Positions 1 to 9,562 of a stretch of 64,000 nt of DNA are shown here, piece after piece. The DNA lies in assembly GCA_031260045.1 (NCBI GenBank), contig JAIRKO010000039.1, positions 58,210 through 122,209 of the forward strand, read 5' to 3'. A program made the translations under genes and the position numbers. Position 1 is the first letter of the stretch. Each line of letters begins with the position of its first letter. Source of the DNA: Dysgonamonadaceae bacterium (GTDB lineage: Bacteria > Bacteroidota > Bacteroidia > Bacteroidales > Azobacteroidaceae). Below the pieces are notes generated by a model, which had not been told where the DNA came from, did not search any database, and was given only the letters and a program-made list of their open reading frames with translations.

Positions 1-38
1 CTGATAACTACCATAATTTGTTATTTTTAATTTCGATT

Positions 39-47
39 GCAAATGTA
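39..47 (-). promoter_or_regulatory. Minus-strand -7 promoter motif
   Basis: Read on the minus strand this is TACATTTGC, a match to the Bacteroidetes -7 consensus TAnnTTTG. It would drive a gene lying left of the window. No -33 TTTG was placed with certainty. Confidence 0.35.
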
Positions 48-96
48 CATAAAAATGTGTGTGTTGCGAAATTTTTATATTTTGGGGTGTTTAACT

Positions 97-155
97 CCAC
101 CGCGTCTTTGCGAAAAAGTGCGCTGTCATTGCGGGCGTAGCGAAGTAATCCGAAC
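97..155. repeat. Dispersed intergenic repeat copy
   Basis: This stretch has the wording of a repeat family seen in many spacers of this window: 'ccaccgcgtc', 'gtcattgcgggc' and 'gcgaagtaatcc'. Related copies lie near 17.5, 45.5, 48.0 and 61.4 kb. No coding potential is seen here. Confidence 0.5.
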
Positions 156-167
156 CTGCGCTATAAA

Positions 168-196
168 AATTTTCATGTAATTCTGGCATGAAAATT
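168..196. other. Inverted repeat in the lon leader
   Basis: AATTTTCATG at 168-177 is perfectly complementary to CATGAAAATT at 187-196, with a 9-nt loop. It lies about 40 bp upstream of the lon start and could be an operator or an RNA hairpin; no T-run follows it. No clear TAnnTTTG motif was found for lon. Confidence 0.35.
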
Positions 197-234
197 GACC
201 GTAAAAAGAAGCAATTTAGATTGATATATTATTT

Positions 235-2640
235 ATGGACGATTATATAACTCAACAAATGGAGGTAAGTATTGAAAATAAACCCGTTACAAAAGAAGAA
301 TTGGCTACCGAACACGCCATCCTGCCGCTAAAAAACATGATGTTTTTTCCTGGAATACCTACGCCGATACACATCGGTCGTTCAAAATCCCAGAAATTAA
401 TCCGAGAAATCAGCAAACGGGGCGAAATAATCGGCATTTTCTGCCAAAAAGACGGAAACAAAGACGACCCCGATTTTGACGACTTATATCCCGTTGGCGT
501 TGTCGTGAGGGGAATTAATATCGTGAAGGAAGACGAAGACGGGATGTCGGTGTTGCTGGTTGGAACCAATCGGGTGCGCTTAAAATCGGTCGCCTCGCAA
601 GAGCCGTATTTGAAAGGCAAGTTTTCTTTATTGCATGACATTTATCCGCCGAAATCCGACCGCGAATATAAGGAACAACTCAAATCAATCACGGAAATCA
701 CCATCCGGATGCTTCACGAAAAAATGGGCGTGCCGGAGTTTATACTCGATTCGCTCAGAAAAGCCACTGATGCAGGATTTGTGATTAATCTGGCTTTTTC
801 AGCCATCGAAGCCGAACTCGAACAAAAACAGGAGGTACTTGCCTTAGACGATGTGAAAGAACGCATGAACAAACTGCTTACTTTAATCGACAAGGAGGTG
901 CAACTGCTTGAAATCAAGTCTTCCATCCGCCGCAAAACGCAAGTCGACATCAACAAGCAGCAACGGGAATATTTCCTGCAACAGGAAATGAAAAATATAC
1001 AGGAAGCGCTCGGTGGGAATATCCACGACATTAGAATAAAGGAGATTAAAGAAAAAGCCGGCAAGCTGAAGTTTACGTCCGAACAGCGTTCCGTATTTGA
1101 AAACGAATTGCAGAAACTGGAACGTTTGCATCCCCACTCGCCGGATTATTCAACGCAAATGGAATATGTTCAATGTATTGTCTCTTTGCCGTGGAATAGT
1201 TACACCAAAGATAATTTCAACCTGACGCGGGCGAAAAAAATCCTTGATAAAGACCATTTCGGTTTGGATAAAGTGAAAGAACGTATTATCGAACATTTGG
1301 CGGTGTTGAAACTGAAAGGGGATATGAAATCGCCGATTATTTGCCTGTACGGTCCTCCGGGAGTGGGAAAAACTTCGCTGGGGAAATCGGTTGCGGAGGC
1401 TTTGAACCGCAAATATGTCAGGATATCGCTGGGCGGATTGCATGATGAAGCGGAAATTCGCGGTCATCGCCGCACCTACATCGGGGCTATGCCGGGGCGG
1501 ATTATCCAAGGCATACGGAAAGCCGGTTCGTCTAATCCGGTGATTATTTTGGACGAGATAGACAAGGTCGGACATGATTACAAAGGCGATCCGGGCGCGG
1601 CGCTTCTGGAAGTGCTTGACCCCGAACAGAATGTTGCGTTTCACGATAATTATTTGGACATTGATTTTGATTTGTCGAAAGCGCTTTTCATTACCACCGC
1701 CAACGCCCTGAATACGATTTCCCAGCCTTTGTTAGACAGGATGGAACTGATTGAAGTGAGCGGTTATATTCCGGAAGAAAAATTGCAAATCGCTCAAAAA
1801 CACTTGATACCGCGCCAAATGGAAATGCACGGGATTTCCAAAGGCTTGTTCGACATTTCCAAAAAAGCCCTGAACGCTTTGATTAAATCCTACACGCGGG
1901 AATCGGGCGTTAGGGAATTAAACAAGAAGTTGGCAAAAATTATGCGGAAAATTGCGCGCGCCATAGCGGAAGAGGCGGAATATCCCGCAAAATTAAGCGC
2001 CGACGATTTGTTTACCTATATGGGCGCCGTCGAATATTCCAAAGATAAATATCAGGGCAACGATTATGCGGGCGTAGTAACCGGCTTGGCGTGGACGGCG
2101 GCGGGCGGCGAAATCCTGCTTGTGGAAACGAGTTTGAGCAAAGGCAAAGGGGCGAAATTGACATTGACCGGCAATTTGGGCGAGGTTATGAAAGAATCTG
2201 CCGTATTGTCGTTGGAATACATCAAGGCGCACGCTTCGCAGCTCAATATTCCCATCGGCGTTTTCGAGAAATGGAATGTACATCTGCATGTACCTGAAGG
2301 CGCTATCCCTAAAGACGGTCCCAGCGCGGGTATCACGATGACGACTTCCATTGCTTCCGCTTTCACCCAACGGAAAATACGCGCCAACGTAGCCATGACG
2401 GGCGAGATGACGTTGCGCGGAAAAGTCTTGCCTGTAGGCGGGATTAAGGAAAAAATCATGGCGGCTAAACGCGCCGGAATTACCAATATTATCCTCAGCA
2501 AAGAAAATAAAAGGAACATTGACGAAATCAATGCAGTTTACCTGAAAGGCTTGCAGTTTCATTATGTCGACGACATCCGGGAGGTGTTGGATTTTGCTTT
2601 GTTGAAGGAGAAAGTGGGGCAGCCTTTGGAGGTTGGTTGA
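235..2640 (+). CDS. lon: ATP-dependent protease Lon (801 aa)
   Basis: Cytoplasmic AAA+ serine protease that degrades misfolded and regulatory proteins. An N-terminal LON substrate-binding domain covers roughly residues 25-230, followed by a helical linker with coiled-coil character. The AAA+ module has Walker [10 protein letters not shown] near residue 371 and Walker [12 protein letters not shown]. The C-terminal protease domain has the catalytic serine in KDGPSAGIT (about residue 696) and the catalytic lysine in [14 protein letters not shown]. Length is normal for bacterial Lon. The first ATG gives a short acidic lead before the conserved domain; residue 9 is an alternative start. The gene is monocistronic, with a repeat-bearing spacer on each side. 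Confidence 0.97.
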   Translation: MDDYITQQMEVSIENKPVTKEELATEHAILPLKNMMFFPGIPTPIHIGRSKSQKLIREISKRGEIIGIFCQKDGNKDDPDFDDLYPVGVVVRGINIVKEDEDGMSVLLVGTNRVRLKSVASQEPYLKGKFSLLHDIYPPKSDREYKEQLKSITEITIRMLHEKMGVPEFILDSLRKATDAGFVINLAFSAIEAELEQKQEVLALDDVKERMNKLLTLIDKEVQLLEIKSSIRRKTQVDINKQQREYFLQQEMKNIQEALGGNIHDIRIKEIKEKAGKLKFTSEQRSVFENELQKLERLHPHSPDYSTQMEYVQCIVSLPWNSYTKDNFNLTRAKKILDKDHFGLDKVKERIIEHLAVLKLKGDMKSPIICLYGPPGVGKTSLGKSVAEALNRKYVRISLGGLHDEAEIRGHRRTYIGAMPGRIIQGIRKAGSSNPVIILDEIDKVGHDYKGDPGAALLEVLDPEQNVAFHDNYLDIDFDLSKALFITTANALNTISQPLLDRMELIEVSGYIPEEKLQIAQKHLIPRQMEMHGISKGLFDISKKALNALIKSYTRESGVRELNKKLAKIMRKIARAIAEEAEYPAKLSADDLFTYMGAVEYSKDKYQGNDYAGVVTGLAWTAAGGEILLVETSLSKGKGAKLTLTGNLGEVMKESAVLSLEYIKAHASQLNIPIGVFEKWNVHLHVPEGAIPKDGPSAGITMTTSIASAFTQRKIRANVAMTGEMTLRGKVLPVGGIKEKIMAAKRAGITNIILSKENKRNIDEINAVYLKGLQFHYVDDIREVLDFALLKEKVGQPLEVG

Positions 2641-2705
2641 TATATAGGCGCGGGATGACGGGCTTTTGAAGCGAGTGATGGGTTTTCACGATGACGTGTG
2701 CGGTA
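2641..2705. repeat. Degenerate dispersed-repeat remnant
   Basis: The spacer after lon contains 'gcgggatgacgggc' and 'cgatgacgtg' pieces typical of the window's repeat family, in degenerate form. No other feature is seen between lon and the xseB promoter. Confidence 0.35.
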
Positions 2706-2722
2706 ATTTCTCCCCGCAACAA

Positions 2723-2754
2723 TTTGAAATGTACTCAAATTTTACGTAAGTTTG
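2723..2754 (+). promoter_or_regulatory. Promoter of xseB-ispD-recG
   Basis: TTTG at 2723-2726 and TAAGTTTG at 2747-2754 are separated by 20 bp, matching the Bacteroidetes -33/-7 arrangement. The predicted start of transcription lies about 20 nt before the xseB ATG, supporting that start codon. Confidence 0.7.
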
Positions 2755-2778
2755 CGCCAAAATTACATAAAATAAACT

Positions 2779-2976
2779 ATGCCCGCAAAAGACTTGTCAT
2801 ACAAAGAAGCATATTCCCGTCTGGAACAAATCCAACAGATGATTGAAAGCAACCAATTAGATGTGGACGATTTAAATGAACGTTTGAAAGAAGTATCCGC
2901 TTTGTTAAAAATTTGCAGGGATAAACTTTTCCTTGCCGACGAAGAAACAAAAAAAATACTGGACACAATCGAATGA
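2779..2976 (+). CDS. xseB: Exodeoxyribonuclease VII small subunit (65 aa)
   Basis: Small helical subunit of ExoVII, which partners the XseA large subunit in degrading single-stranded DNA. Two predicted helices carry the family pattern SYKEAYSRLEQIQQMIE near the N-terminus and a conserved DDLNERLKE segment. The length is typical of XseB. xseA is not in the window. The gene's stop overlaps the start of ispD by 4 bases (ATGA), so it is translationally coupled as the first gene of an xseB-ispD-recG operon behind a well-placed promoter. Confidence 0.9.
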   Translation: MPAKDLSYKEAYSRLEQIQQMIESNQLDVDDLNERLKEVSALLKICRDKLFLADEETKKILDTIE

Positions 2977-3683
2977 ACGGGCGGGATAAATATGCGATTA
3001 TCGTTGCCGGAGGAAAGGGACTGCGGATGGGCGGGGATATTCCCAAGCAATTTATGCTGTTGGAAAACCGTCCGGTGTTAATGCACGCCATCCAAGCTTT
3101 TTACGGTTACGACTCTACCATTCGTATTTTTCTTGTTTTGCCTCATGAACAAAAAGAGTATTGGGAAAAACTTTGCGCCGAATACGCCTTTTCCGTTCCA
3201 CACCAAACCGTTTTGGGTGGGGCGACCCGTTTCCATTCGGTAAAAAACGGCTTGGCGGCAATCGAACAATCATTACACGACAAGGAACACAACGCTTTAA
3301 TCGGCGTTCACGACGGAGTTCGCCCGCTGGTCGACAGGGAATTGATAGCTGCCGTTTATGACCTTGCGGATAGCGATATCGCCGCCTTTCCCGCCATTCC
3401 GGTCGTCGATTCGATGCGGAAACTTACCGCCGATCGCCAAACAACCTTTTCCGTCGACCGCTCCGAATATTTTCTTGTGCAAACGCCGCAAGTTTTCAAG
3501 GCTGATGCGCTGTTTGCAGCCTACCGGCAGGACTACGATTCCCGCTTTACCGACGATGTATCGGTTGTGGAAGCGTCGGGAATTTGCCGCCCCGTGCGGG
3601 TTGAAGGTCGCCGCGAAAACATTAAGATAACGACGCTCGCCGATTTAACGCTTGCCCAAGCCCTCATGCAATGCAGGATTTAA
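2973..3683 (+). CDS. ispD: 2-C-methyl-D-erythritol 4-phosphate cytidylyltransferase (236 aa)
   Basis: IspD transfers CMP from CTP to MEP, the third step of the non-mevalonate isoprenoid pathway in the cytoplasm. The nucleotide-binding signature AIIVAGGKGLRMG with PKQF lies within the first 30 residues. GVHDGVRPLV near residue 110 and TDDVSVVEASG near residue 195 are family hallmarks. Its length of 236 is normal. The gene overlaps xseB by 4 bases and recG by 13 bases, a tight operon. A polyprenyl synthetase that would use the pathway's products lies at 47 kb. Confidence 0.95.
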   Translation: MNGRDKYAIIVAGGKGLRMGGDIPKQFMLLENRPVLMHAIQAFYGYDSTIRIFLVLPHEQKEYWEKLCAEYAFSVPHQTVLGGATRFHSVKNGLAAIEQSLHDKEHNALIGVHDGVRPLVDRELIAAVYDLADSDIAAFPAIPVVDSMRKLTADRQTTFSVDRSEYFLVQTPQVFKADALFAAYRQDYDSRFTDDVSVVEASGICRPVRVEGRRENIKITTLADLTLAQALMQCRI

Positions 3684-5770
3684 GCGCTCAAAATATCATG
3701 TATTTGCAGGGAATTGGTCCCCGAAAAGCCGATGTCCTGCAAACTGAAATCCATGTTTCTTCGTGGGAAGATATGCTCTATTATTTTCCCTACAAATATA
3801 TCGACCGGAGCAAGATTTTCAAAATCAGGGAAATAGACGGGAATATGCCTTATATTCAACTGAAGGGGAAAATTCGTCGTTACGAAGCAGCCGGCGAAGG
3901 ACGCAAACGCCGCCTGACCGCCGTTTTTTACGACGACACGGGAACGGTTGATCTGGTTTGGTTTCAAAACATTAAATCCATCCAAAACGCTTATAAGCCG
4001 GAAACGGAATATATTCTGTTCGGTAAACCGGCGTTTTTCAACGGCAGAATTAATATCGCCCATCCCGAATTAGAAACGGAAGACCGGTTTTTCAACGGCG
4101 AAGTAGGTGTTCAGGGACAGTACAATACGACCGAAAAAATGAAGAATGTTTTTCTTCATTCGCGCGCCCTCCAACGCATCATTACGACTATCCTCGAAAC
4201 GCTGAAAGAGCCGCTTCCGGAAACGCTTCCCGGCGAAATTACCGCCCGCGCGGGACTGGTTTCCTTAGACGAGGCGATTCGCAACATCCATTTTCCCGCT
4301 TCGCCGACTGCTTTGCGCAAGGCGCAATTCCGCCTTAAATTTGAAGAACTGTTTTATTTGCAACTCAATATTTTGCAGGTTACGAAATATCGCGAAAAAC
4401 GTTTGGGCGGCTTTTGTTTTACCGTTGTCGGCGATTTTTTTAACCGATTTTACCGCGAGAATTTACCGTTTGAACTGACCGGCGCACAAAAACGGGTGGT
4501 CAAAGAAATCCGCCGCGACATGAACAGCGGGCGGCAAATGAACCGCTTGCTGCAAGGCGACGTGGGAAGCGGGAAAACGCTGATTGCCCTGCTTTCCATC
4601 CTGATTGCGCTGGACAACGGTTTTCAGGCAGCCTTGATGGCGCCGACCGAAATACTTGCCAACCAACATTTTGAAACCATATCGCAATTGGTAGCGGGTT
4701 TGGGCGTTGAGGTGCGCCTGCTGACCGGTTCTTCAAAAAAAAAGGAGCGGGACGCCATTCTTCCTGCCGTCCAAAACGGCGATATTCACGTGCTTATCGG
4801 CACGCACGCATTGATTGAAGATACGGTTGTTTTTTCCAATCTGGGTTTGGTTGTGGTTGACGAACAGCATCGTTTCGGGGTGGCTCAACGGGCGAAACTT
4901 TGGGAAAAGAATACTGTGCCGCCACATGTTCTGGTGATGACCGCAACCCCGATTCCGCGCACGCTTGCGATGACCCTTTACGGCGATTTGGACGTTTCGG
5001 TGATCGACGAACTTCCGCCCGGTCGCAAGCCCGTCAAAACGATTCATATTTACAGCGCCAAACGCAACAAACTGTATCATTCCGTCCGTCGGCAGTTGCA
5101 GGAGGGGCGGCAGGCGTACATCGTTTATCCCCTGATTGAGGAAAGCGAAACGATGGATTTGAAAAACCTGACGGCGGGCTTTGAAACCACAAAGGAAATT
5201 TTCCCCGAATACCGCGTTTCGATGGTACACGGAAGGATGAAAGCGGCGGAAAAAGACGCCGAAATGCAGAAATTTGTCACCGGCGAAACGCAAATCATGG
5301 TTGCGACAACGGTGATTGAAGTCGGGGTGAACGTTCCCAACGCTTCGGTAATGATTATCGAAAACGCCGAACGGTTTGGACTTGCGCAATTGCATCAGTT
5401 GCGGGGTAGGGTAGGGCGGGGCGCCGATCAATCGTTCTGTATCTTGCTTACCAACTACGAATTATCCGAAAACACCCGCCGCCGCATCGCCATCATGACG
5501 GAAACCAACGACGGATTTGTGATTGCCGAAGAGGATTTGAAACTGCGTGGACCCGGCGATATCGACGGAACCCAGCAGAGCGGGATTGCTTTTAACCTCC
5601 ACATTGCCGATTTGGCGCACGACGGACAGATTCTCACCATCGCCCGCGATCTTGCCTGCGAAATCCTTGCAGACGACCCGACGCTCCAAAAGCCCGAAAA
5701 CGAACTGCTAATCAGGCAGTTGAAGAAACTGAACCGGCAGAAACAGGCGGGATGGTTTATGATTAGTTGA
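3671..5770 (+). CDS. recG: ATP-dependent DNA helicase RecG (699 aa)
   Basis: RecG remodels stalled replication forks and Holliday junctions. The N-terminal wedge/OB domain (roughly residues 1-200) precedes two helicase lobes. Walker A is LLQGDVGSGKT, the motif II box is VVDEQHRFG and motif III is MTATPIPRT; the C-terminal lobe carries QLRGRVGRGADQSFC. Length is normal. The start overlaps ispD by 13 bases, so translation is probably coupled. The gene ends in a palindromic spacer at 5770-5838 that may act as its terminator. Confidence 0.97.
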   Translation: MQDLSAQNIMYLQGIGPRKADVLQTEIHVSSWEDMLYYFPYKYIDRSKIFKIREIDGNMPYIQLKGKIRRYEAAGEGRKRRLTAVFYDDTGTVDLVWFQNIKSIQNAYKPETEYILFGKPAFFNGRINIAHPELETEDRFFNGEVGVQGQYNTTEKMKNVFLHSRALQRIITTILETLKEPLPETLPGEITARAGLVSLDEAIRNIHFPASPTALRKAQFRLKFEELFYLQLNILQVTKYREKRLGGFCFTVVGDFFNRFYRENLPFELTGAQKRVVKEIRRDMNSGRQMNRLLQGDVGSGKTLIALLSILIALDNGFQAALMAPTEILANQHFETISQLVAGLGVEVRLLTGSSKKKERDAILPAVQNGDIHVLIGTHALIEDTVVFSNLGLVVVDEQHRFGVAQRAKLWEKNTVPPHVLVMTATPIPRTLAMTLYGDLDVSVIDELPPGRKPVKTIHIYSAKRNKLYHSVRRQLQEGRQAYIVYPLIEESETMDLKNLTAGFETTKEIFPEYRVSMVHGRMKAAEKDAEMQKFVTGETQIMVATTVIEVGVNVPNASVMIIENAERFGLAQLHQLRGRVGRGADQSFCILLTNYELSENTRRRIAIMTETNDGFVIAEEDLKLRGPGDIDGTQQSGIAFNLHIADLAHDGQILTIARDLACEILADDPTLQKPENELLIRQLKKLNRQKQAGWFMIS

Positions 5771-5838
5771 AAAGCCCGTCGCACCGTACACGTCATTCGC
5801 AATGACGGCTGCGATTATTCCCCACAATGTCGGGCTTT
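5770..5838. repeat. Palindromic spacer element after recG
   Basis: Outer arms AAAGCCCG and CGGGCTTT enclose an inner hairpin CGTCATTcgcAATGACG. This is a compact member of the window's palindromic repeat family. It sits between recG and the next promoter and may terminate recG transcription. Confidence 0.5.
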
Positions 5839-5867
5839 GCAAATCTGTAACCGTTTTTTTACCTTTG
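5836..5867 (+). promoter_or_regulatory. Promoter of the SulP gene
   Basis: TTTG at 5836-5839 and TACCTTTG at 5860-5867 are 20 bp apart. Because this promoter lies downstream of the first in-frame ATG at 5802, it argues for translation from 5895. Confidence 0.7.
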
Positions 5868-5894
5868 CACCAACTTTTTAAACAACACAAAAAA

Positions 5895-7589
5895 ATGGAC
5901 TTTTTCAATTCACTTCTATTCAAACCCAAATTATTCACCGCATTAAAAAACTACTCAAAGGACAAATTCCTCGCCGACCTGATGTCCGGCGTCATTGTCG
6001 GAATCGTCGCGTTGCCTTTGGCAATTGCTTTCGGGATTGCATCGGGAGTAAGCCCCGAAAAAGGCTTGATTACCGCGATTATCGGCGGCTTTATCGTGTC
6101 GTTTTTAGGCGGCAGTTCCGTACAAATCGGAGGCCCGACGGGCGCTTTTATCGTCATCGTTTACGGAATTGTTCACCGATTCGGTTTGCCCGGACTTGCC
6201 GTTTCAACTGTTTTGGCAGGTATAATGCTGGTTGGCATGGGCGTTTTGCGCTTGGGAAGCATCATCAAGTTTATGCCCTATCCTATTATTGTCGGATTTA
6301 CCGGCGGCATCGCGATGGTTATTTTCACTACGCAGATCAAAGATTTGTTGGGACTTACGATGGAAAACGTTCCATCCGGTTTCATTTCCCAGTGGATTGC
6401 TTACGGAAAAGCAATCGGTACGCTAAATATCAAGTCATTAGCGATAGGCATATTGAGTATCCTTTTGATTATTTATTCGCCTAAAGTGGTGAAAAAAATA
6501 CCGGGTTCGCTGGTCGCCATCATTGTTTTGACCCTACTTGTGTACGTTCTGAAAAATTATCTGGGCATTACCGGAATCGAAACCATCGGCGACCGTTTTG
6601 AAATCAATGCTTCGCTGCCTGCGCCGCATACGATTCCGATTAATTTATCGACCATCCATTTGCTTTTGCCTTCGGCTTTTACGATTGCCATGTTGGGCGC
6701 CATCGAATCCCTGCTTTCGGCTACGGTTGCCGACGGCGTAACGGGCGACAGGCACCATTCCGATACGGAACTGGTTGCCCAAGGCGCGGCTAATATCGTC
6801 GTGCCTTTATTCGGCGGAATTCCCGTAACAGGCGCAATTGCAAGAACGATGACCAATATCGGCAACGGCGGACGGACGCCCGTGGCGGGAATTATCCATG
6901 CGGCTGTCCTGCTGCTGATACTGCTTTTTCTCGGCTCGCTAACGAAACATATTCCAATGCCCTGTTTGGCGGGCGTTTTGGTTATTGTTGCTTATAATAT
7001 GAGCGAATGGCGCACGTTTCGTTCGCTGTTGAAAAACCCCAAATCGGACGTAATTGTTTTGTTGGCAACATTTTTCCTGACCGTTATTTTCGATTTGACG
7101 ATTGCCATCGAAACCGGCATCTTGCTGGCAATGGCGCTTTTGGTGAAACGCCTATCCGAAACGTCCGGCATTTCCATTATTAAAGATGAATTGAATATGG
7201 AAGCCGACGCGGAAAAGACCGCCGACAACGACCGGCTGACGCTTCCGAAAGGCGTTGAAGTCTATGAAATCGAAGGACCTTTCTTTTTCGGCGTGGCAAA
7301 CAAACTGGAAGGAAGCATGCAATGGACGGGAATAGACAATAAACGCCCTAAAGTACGGATTATTAGGATGCGGAAAGTGCCTTTTATGGATTCCACCGGC
7401 TTGCACAACTTGGAAAGCCTTTACCGAATATCGCAAAAGGAAAAAATTCGGTTGATATTGTCGGGCGTAAACGAAAAAGTCCGCGCTTTGCTTGACAAGT
7501 CAGGATTTACGGAAAAAATAGGAGAGGAAAATATTTGCAGCAATATCGGCGAGGCTTTGAAAAGAGCGGAAGGGTTAAGCGAATGTTAA
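5895..7589 (+). CDS. SulP-family inorganic anion transporter with STAS domain (564 aa)
   Basis: Inner-membrane SLC26/SulP transporter; family members carry sulfate, bicarbonate or other anions, and the substrate cannot be read from sequence. The N-terminal half has about ten or more hydrophobic segments and the conserved SVQIGGPTGAF motif. A cytoplasmic STAS domain occupies about the last 110 residues, including the FMDSTGLHNLESL segment characteristic of STAS folds. The start at 5895 is chosen because a promoter lies at 5836-5867; an upstream in-frame ATG at 5802 precedes it. It is followed by a repeat-bearing spacer and an alkaline phosphatase gene. Confidence 0.92.
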   Translation: MDFFNSLLFKPKLFTALKNYSKDKFLADLMSGVIVGIVALPLAIAFGIASGVSPEKGLITAIIGGFIVSFLGGSSVQIGGPTGAFIVIVYGIVHRFGLPGLAVSTVLAGIMLVGMGVLRLGSIIKFMPYPIIVGFTGGIAMVIFTTQIKDLLGLTMENVPSGFISQWIAYGKAIGTLNIKSLAIGILSILLIIYSPKVVKKIPGSLVAIIVLTLLVYVLKNYLGITGIETIGDRFEINASLPAPHTIPINLSTIHLLLPSAFTIAMLGAIESLLSATVADGVTGDRHHSDTELVAQGAANIVVPLFGGIPVTGAIARTMTNIGNGGRTPVAGIIHAAVLLLILLFLGSLTKHIPMPCLAGVLVIVAYNMSEWRTFRSLLKNPKSDVIVLLATFFLTVIFDLTIAIETGILLAMALLVKRLSETSGISIIKDELNMEADAEKTADNDRLTLPKGVEVYEIEGPFFFGVANKLEGSMQWTGIDNKRPKVRIIRMRKVPFMDSTGLHNLESLYRISQKEKIRLILSGVNEKVRALLDKSGFTEKIGEENICSNIGEALKRAEGLSEC

Positions 7590-7637
7590 GTCTCCCGCTT
7601 CGCTGCCTGCAATGACGGCTGCAAACATTTGCTAAGA

Positions 7638-7757
7638 TTTGAGCAAACGCCACGACGCTTCCGGGACACTTGCTCACTATTGAGCAAACGTCCTGACGCT
7701 TTCGGGATATTTGCTCACTGTTGAGCAAACGCCACGACCTCTCCGGGACGTTTGCTA
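7638..7757. repeat. Three tandem ~41-bp palindromic units
   Basis: Three head-to-tail copies begin TTGAGCAAACG and end with a TTGCTCA-like complement, so each unit can fold into a hairpin. The third copy is cut short by GTTTGCTAAA. They lie between the SulP gene and the alkaline phosphatase promoter. Some noise from the dispersed repeat family precedes them at 7597-7620. Confidence 0.7.
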
Positions 7758-7800
7758 AATTGAAAAAACGCAAATACTTTCATTTTTCCGACAAAACTTA

Positions 7801-7808
7801 TATCTTTG
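7801..7808 (+). promoter_or_regulatory. -7 promoter motif of alkaline phosphatase
   Basis: TATCTTTG matches TAnnTTTG and lies 27 bp before the ATG at 7835. The -33 element is weak (TTTC around 7778). Confidence 0.6.
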
Positions 7809-7834
7809 CAGCGAAATTCCATTCAACATTAGAT

Positions 7835-9541
7835 ATGAAACGACTAAACACTTTCCTTTTGATACTTTTCGCAGCGAACCTCATTTTTATTCACGACGGC
7901 TGCGCCTCTCCGAACAACGAAAAAATTAAAAATGTCATTCTGTTAATTCCCGACGGGACTTCGCTGGCTTCCGTGTCAGCCGCCCGCTGGTTTAAGCGCT
8001 ACGTGAACCCCGATGCGGGCGGGCTGAATATCGACCCCTATCTTTGCGGCACGGTGTTAACTTACAGTTCCAATGCGCCGATAGGCGATTCCGCGCCTAC
8101 AACCTCCTGCTACATGACCGGTTATCCGAGCCGCGCGGGCTACGTTGCCACCTATCCCGTTGCCGACCCGCCGAACGACATTGTCCCGATGGACGCGGCA
8201 AGGGCTTATCAGCCGTTGATGACTTTACTGGAAGCCGCCAGCATCGCGCAAAGCAAATCGACGGGCTTGGTGTTCACCTGCGAATTTCCCCACGCAACGC
8301 CCGCCGACTGCGCCGCCCACAGTTATCAGAGAAAAAAATATGAATGGATTGCTCCGCAAATGGTTCACAACAGGATAGACGTGGTCATCGGCGGCGGCGG
8401 CGCATTCCTGAACGACGAGGACAGGCAGTATCTCGAAAACGAAGGATACGGCGTTTTCCTGAACGATATAAACGGTTTCAGGAACTACGCCGGCAATACG
8501 ATGTGGGCGCTGTTTGCCGACAGGGATATGGCTTACGACATCGACCGCGATCCCAGCCGGGAGCCGTCGTTAGCCGAAATGACACAAATCGCAATCAGCA
8601 AATTATCGCACAACGAAAACGGTTTTTTCCTGATGGTGGAAGGCAGCAAAATCGACTGGGCGGCTCATGCCAACGACGCAAGGGCGATTATTTCCGACCT
8701 TCTGGCGTTTGACAAAGCCTGCGGCGAAGCCTTCCGGTTTGCCGAAAGCAACGGGGAAACGTTGGTGGTGGTGGTTCCCGACCACGGAAACAGCGGCATC
8801 AGCATCGGTTCCGACAAATGTCCCGGATATTCCGAGCTTACCAAAGACCAACTTTTTGGCGGCATTGCCGAATTCAAAACCAGTGCGAGCGCCCTAATCG
8901 AAATTTTGCACAATACCCCACCATCCGGTTTGCGGCAAACGATGCACAACCTCACGGGTATTGCCCTGACCGATGATGAATATCGGGATTTGCTGGAAAC
9001 AGCGGATTACAAACGGAGTTCTCTGCCGAATGGGCATAGAACGAAAGGCTCCGAATTGGCGAAAGAGGTTACCCAACTGTTGAATAGACGCTCCTGTTTC
9101 GGATTTACCACCACCGGTCATACCGGCGAAGAGGTGTTCCTCGCGGTTTACGACCCGCGACCCGACAAACGCCTGACGGGTTTCCACACCAACATCGAAC
9201 TGCATCATTACATGCGCGACGCAATGGGTTTGGAAAAACAACTTGACTCCCTGACCGGAGAATATTTTGCCAAACATACCGACGTGTTCAAAAATTACGC
9301 ATATACGATTGATACATTGAGTGGCAATCCCGTATTGACGGTGAAAAACCGGGAAGCAACCCTCGTAATTCAACCCAATACCAATATCGTAAAAAGGAAC
9401 GACGAGCGGTTGGAATTGAAGAGCGTAGTTGTTTATGTCGATAAAAACAATACTTTTTATTTGCCGCAGATGTTGCGGGAATTTTGCATTGAGGGAGGAA
9501 AGAATATATCGCTCCCCACCCGCAATAACAACGATTTATAA
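7835..9541 (+). CDS. Alkaline phosphatase, exported (568 aa)
   Basis: Exported phosphomonoesterase of the alkaline phosphatase superfamily, likely releasing phosphate in the periplasm or at the cell surface. A hydrophobic signal runs over residues 1-20 and a cysteine follows at HDGC, so it may be a lipoprotein. Metal and active-site landmarks are LLIPDGTS near the N-terminus, GDSAPTTSCYMTGYPS (nucleophile region), EGSKIDWAAHAND, PDHGNSG and TGHTGEEV. The start at 7835 follows the promoter at 7801. The downstream ABC binding protein, permease and porin suggest an ion-scavenging locus, but co-transcription is inferred only from a 21-bp gap. Confidence 0.9.
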   Translation: MKRLNTFLLILFAANLIFIHDGCASPNNEKIKNVILLIPDGTSLASVSAARWFKRYVNPDAGGLNIDPYLCGTVLTYSSNAPIGDSAPTTSCYMTGYPSRAGYVATYPVADPPNDIVPMDAARAYQPLMTLLEAASIAQSKSTGLVFTCEFPHATPADCAAHSYQRKKYEWIAPQMVHNRIDVVIGGGGAFLNDEDRQYLENEGYGVFLNDINGFRNYAGNTMWALFADRDMAYDIDRDPSREPSLAEMTQIAISKLSHNENGFFLMVEGSKIDWAAHANDARAIISDLLAFDKACGEAFRFAESNGETLVVVVPDHGNSGISIGSDKCPGYSELTKDQLFGGIAEFKTSASALIEILHNTPPSGLRQTMHNLTGIALTDDEYRDLLETADYKRSSLPNGHRTKGSELAKEVTQLLNRRSCFGFTTTGHTGEEVFLAVYDPRPDKRLTGFHTNIELHHYMRDAMGLEKQLDSLTGEYFAKHTDVFKNYAYTIDTLSGNPVLTVKNREATLVIQPNTNIVKRNDERLELKSVVVYVDKNNTFYLPQMLREFCIEGGKNISLPTRNNNDL

Positions 9542-9562
9542 CACAAATAAATTATAAACATT

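Noticed and set aside
7638..7757. CRISPR array
   Set aside because: The three units are adjacent tandem copies with no spacers.
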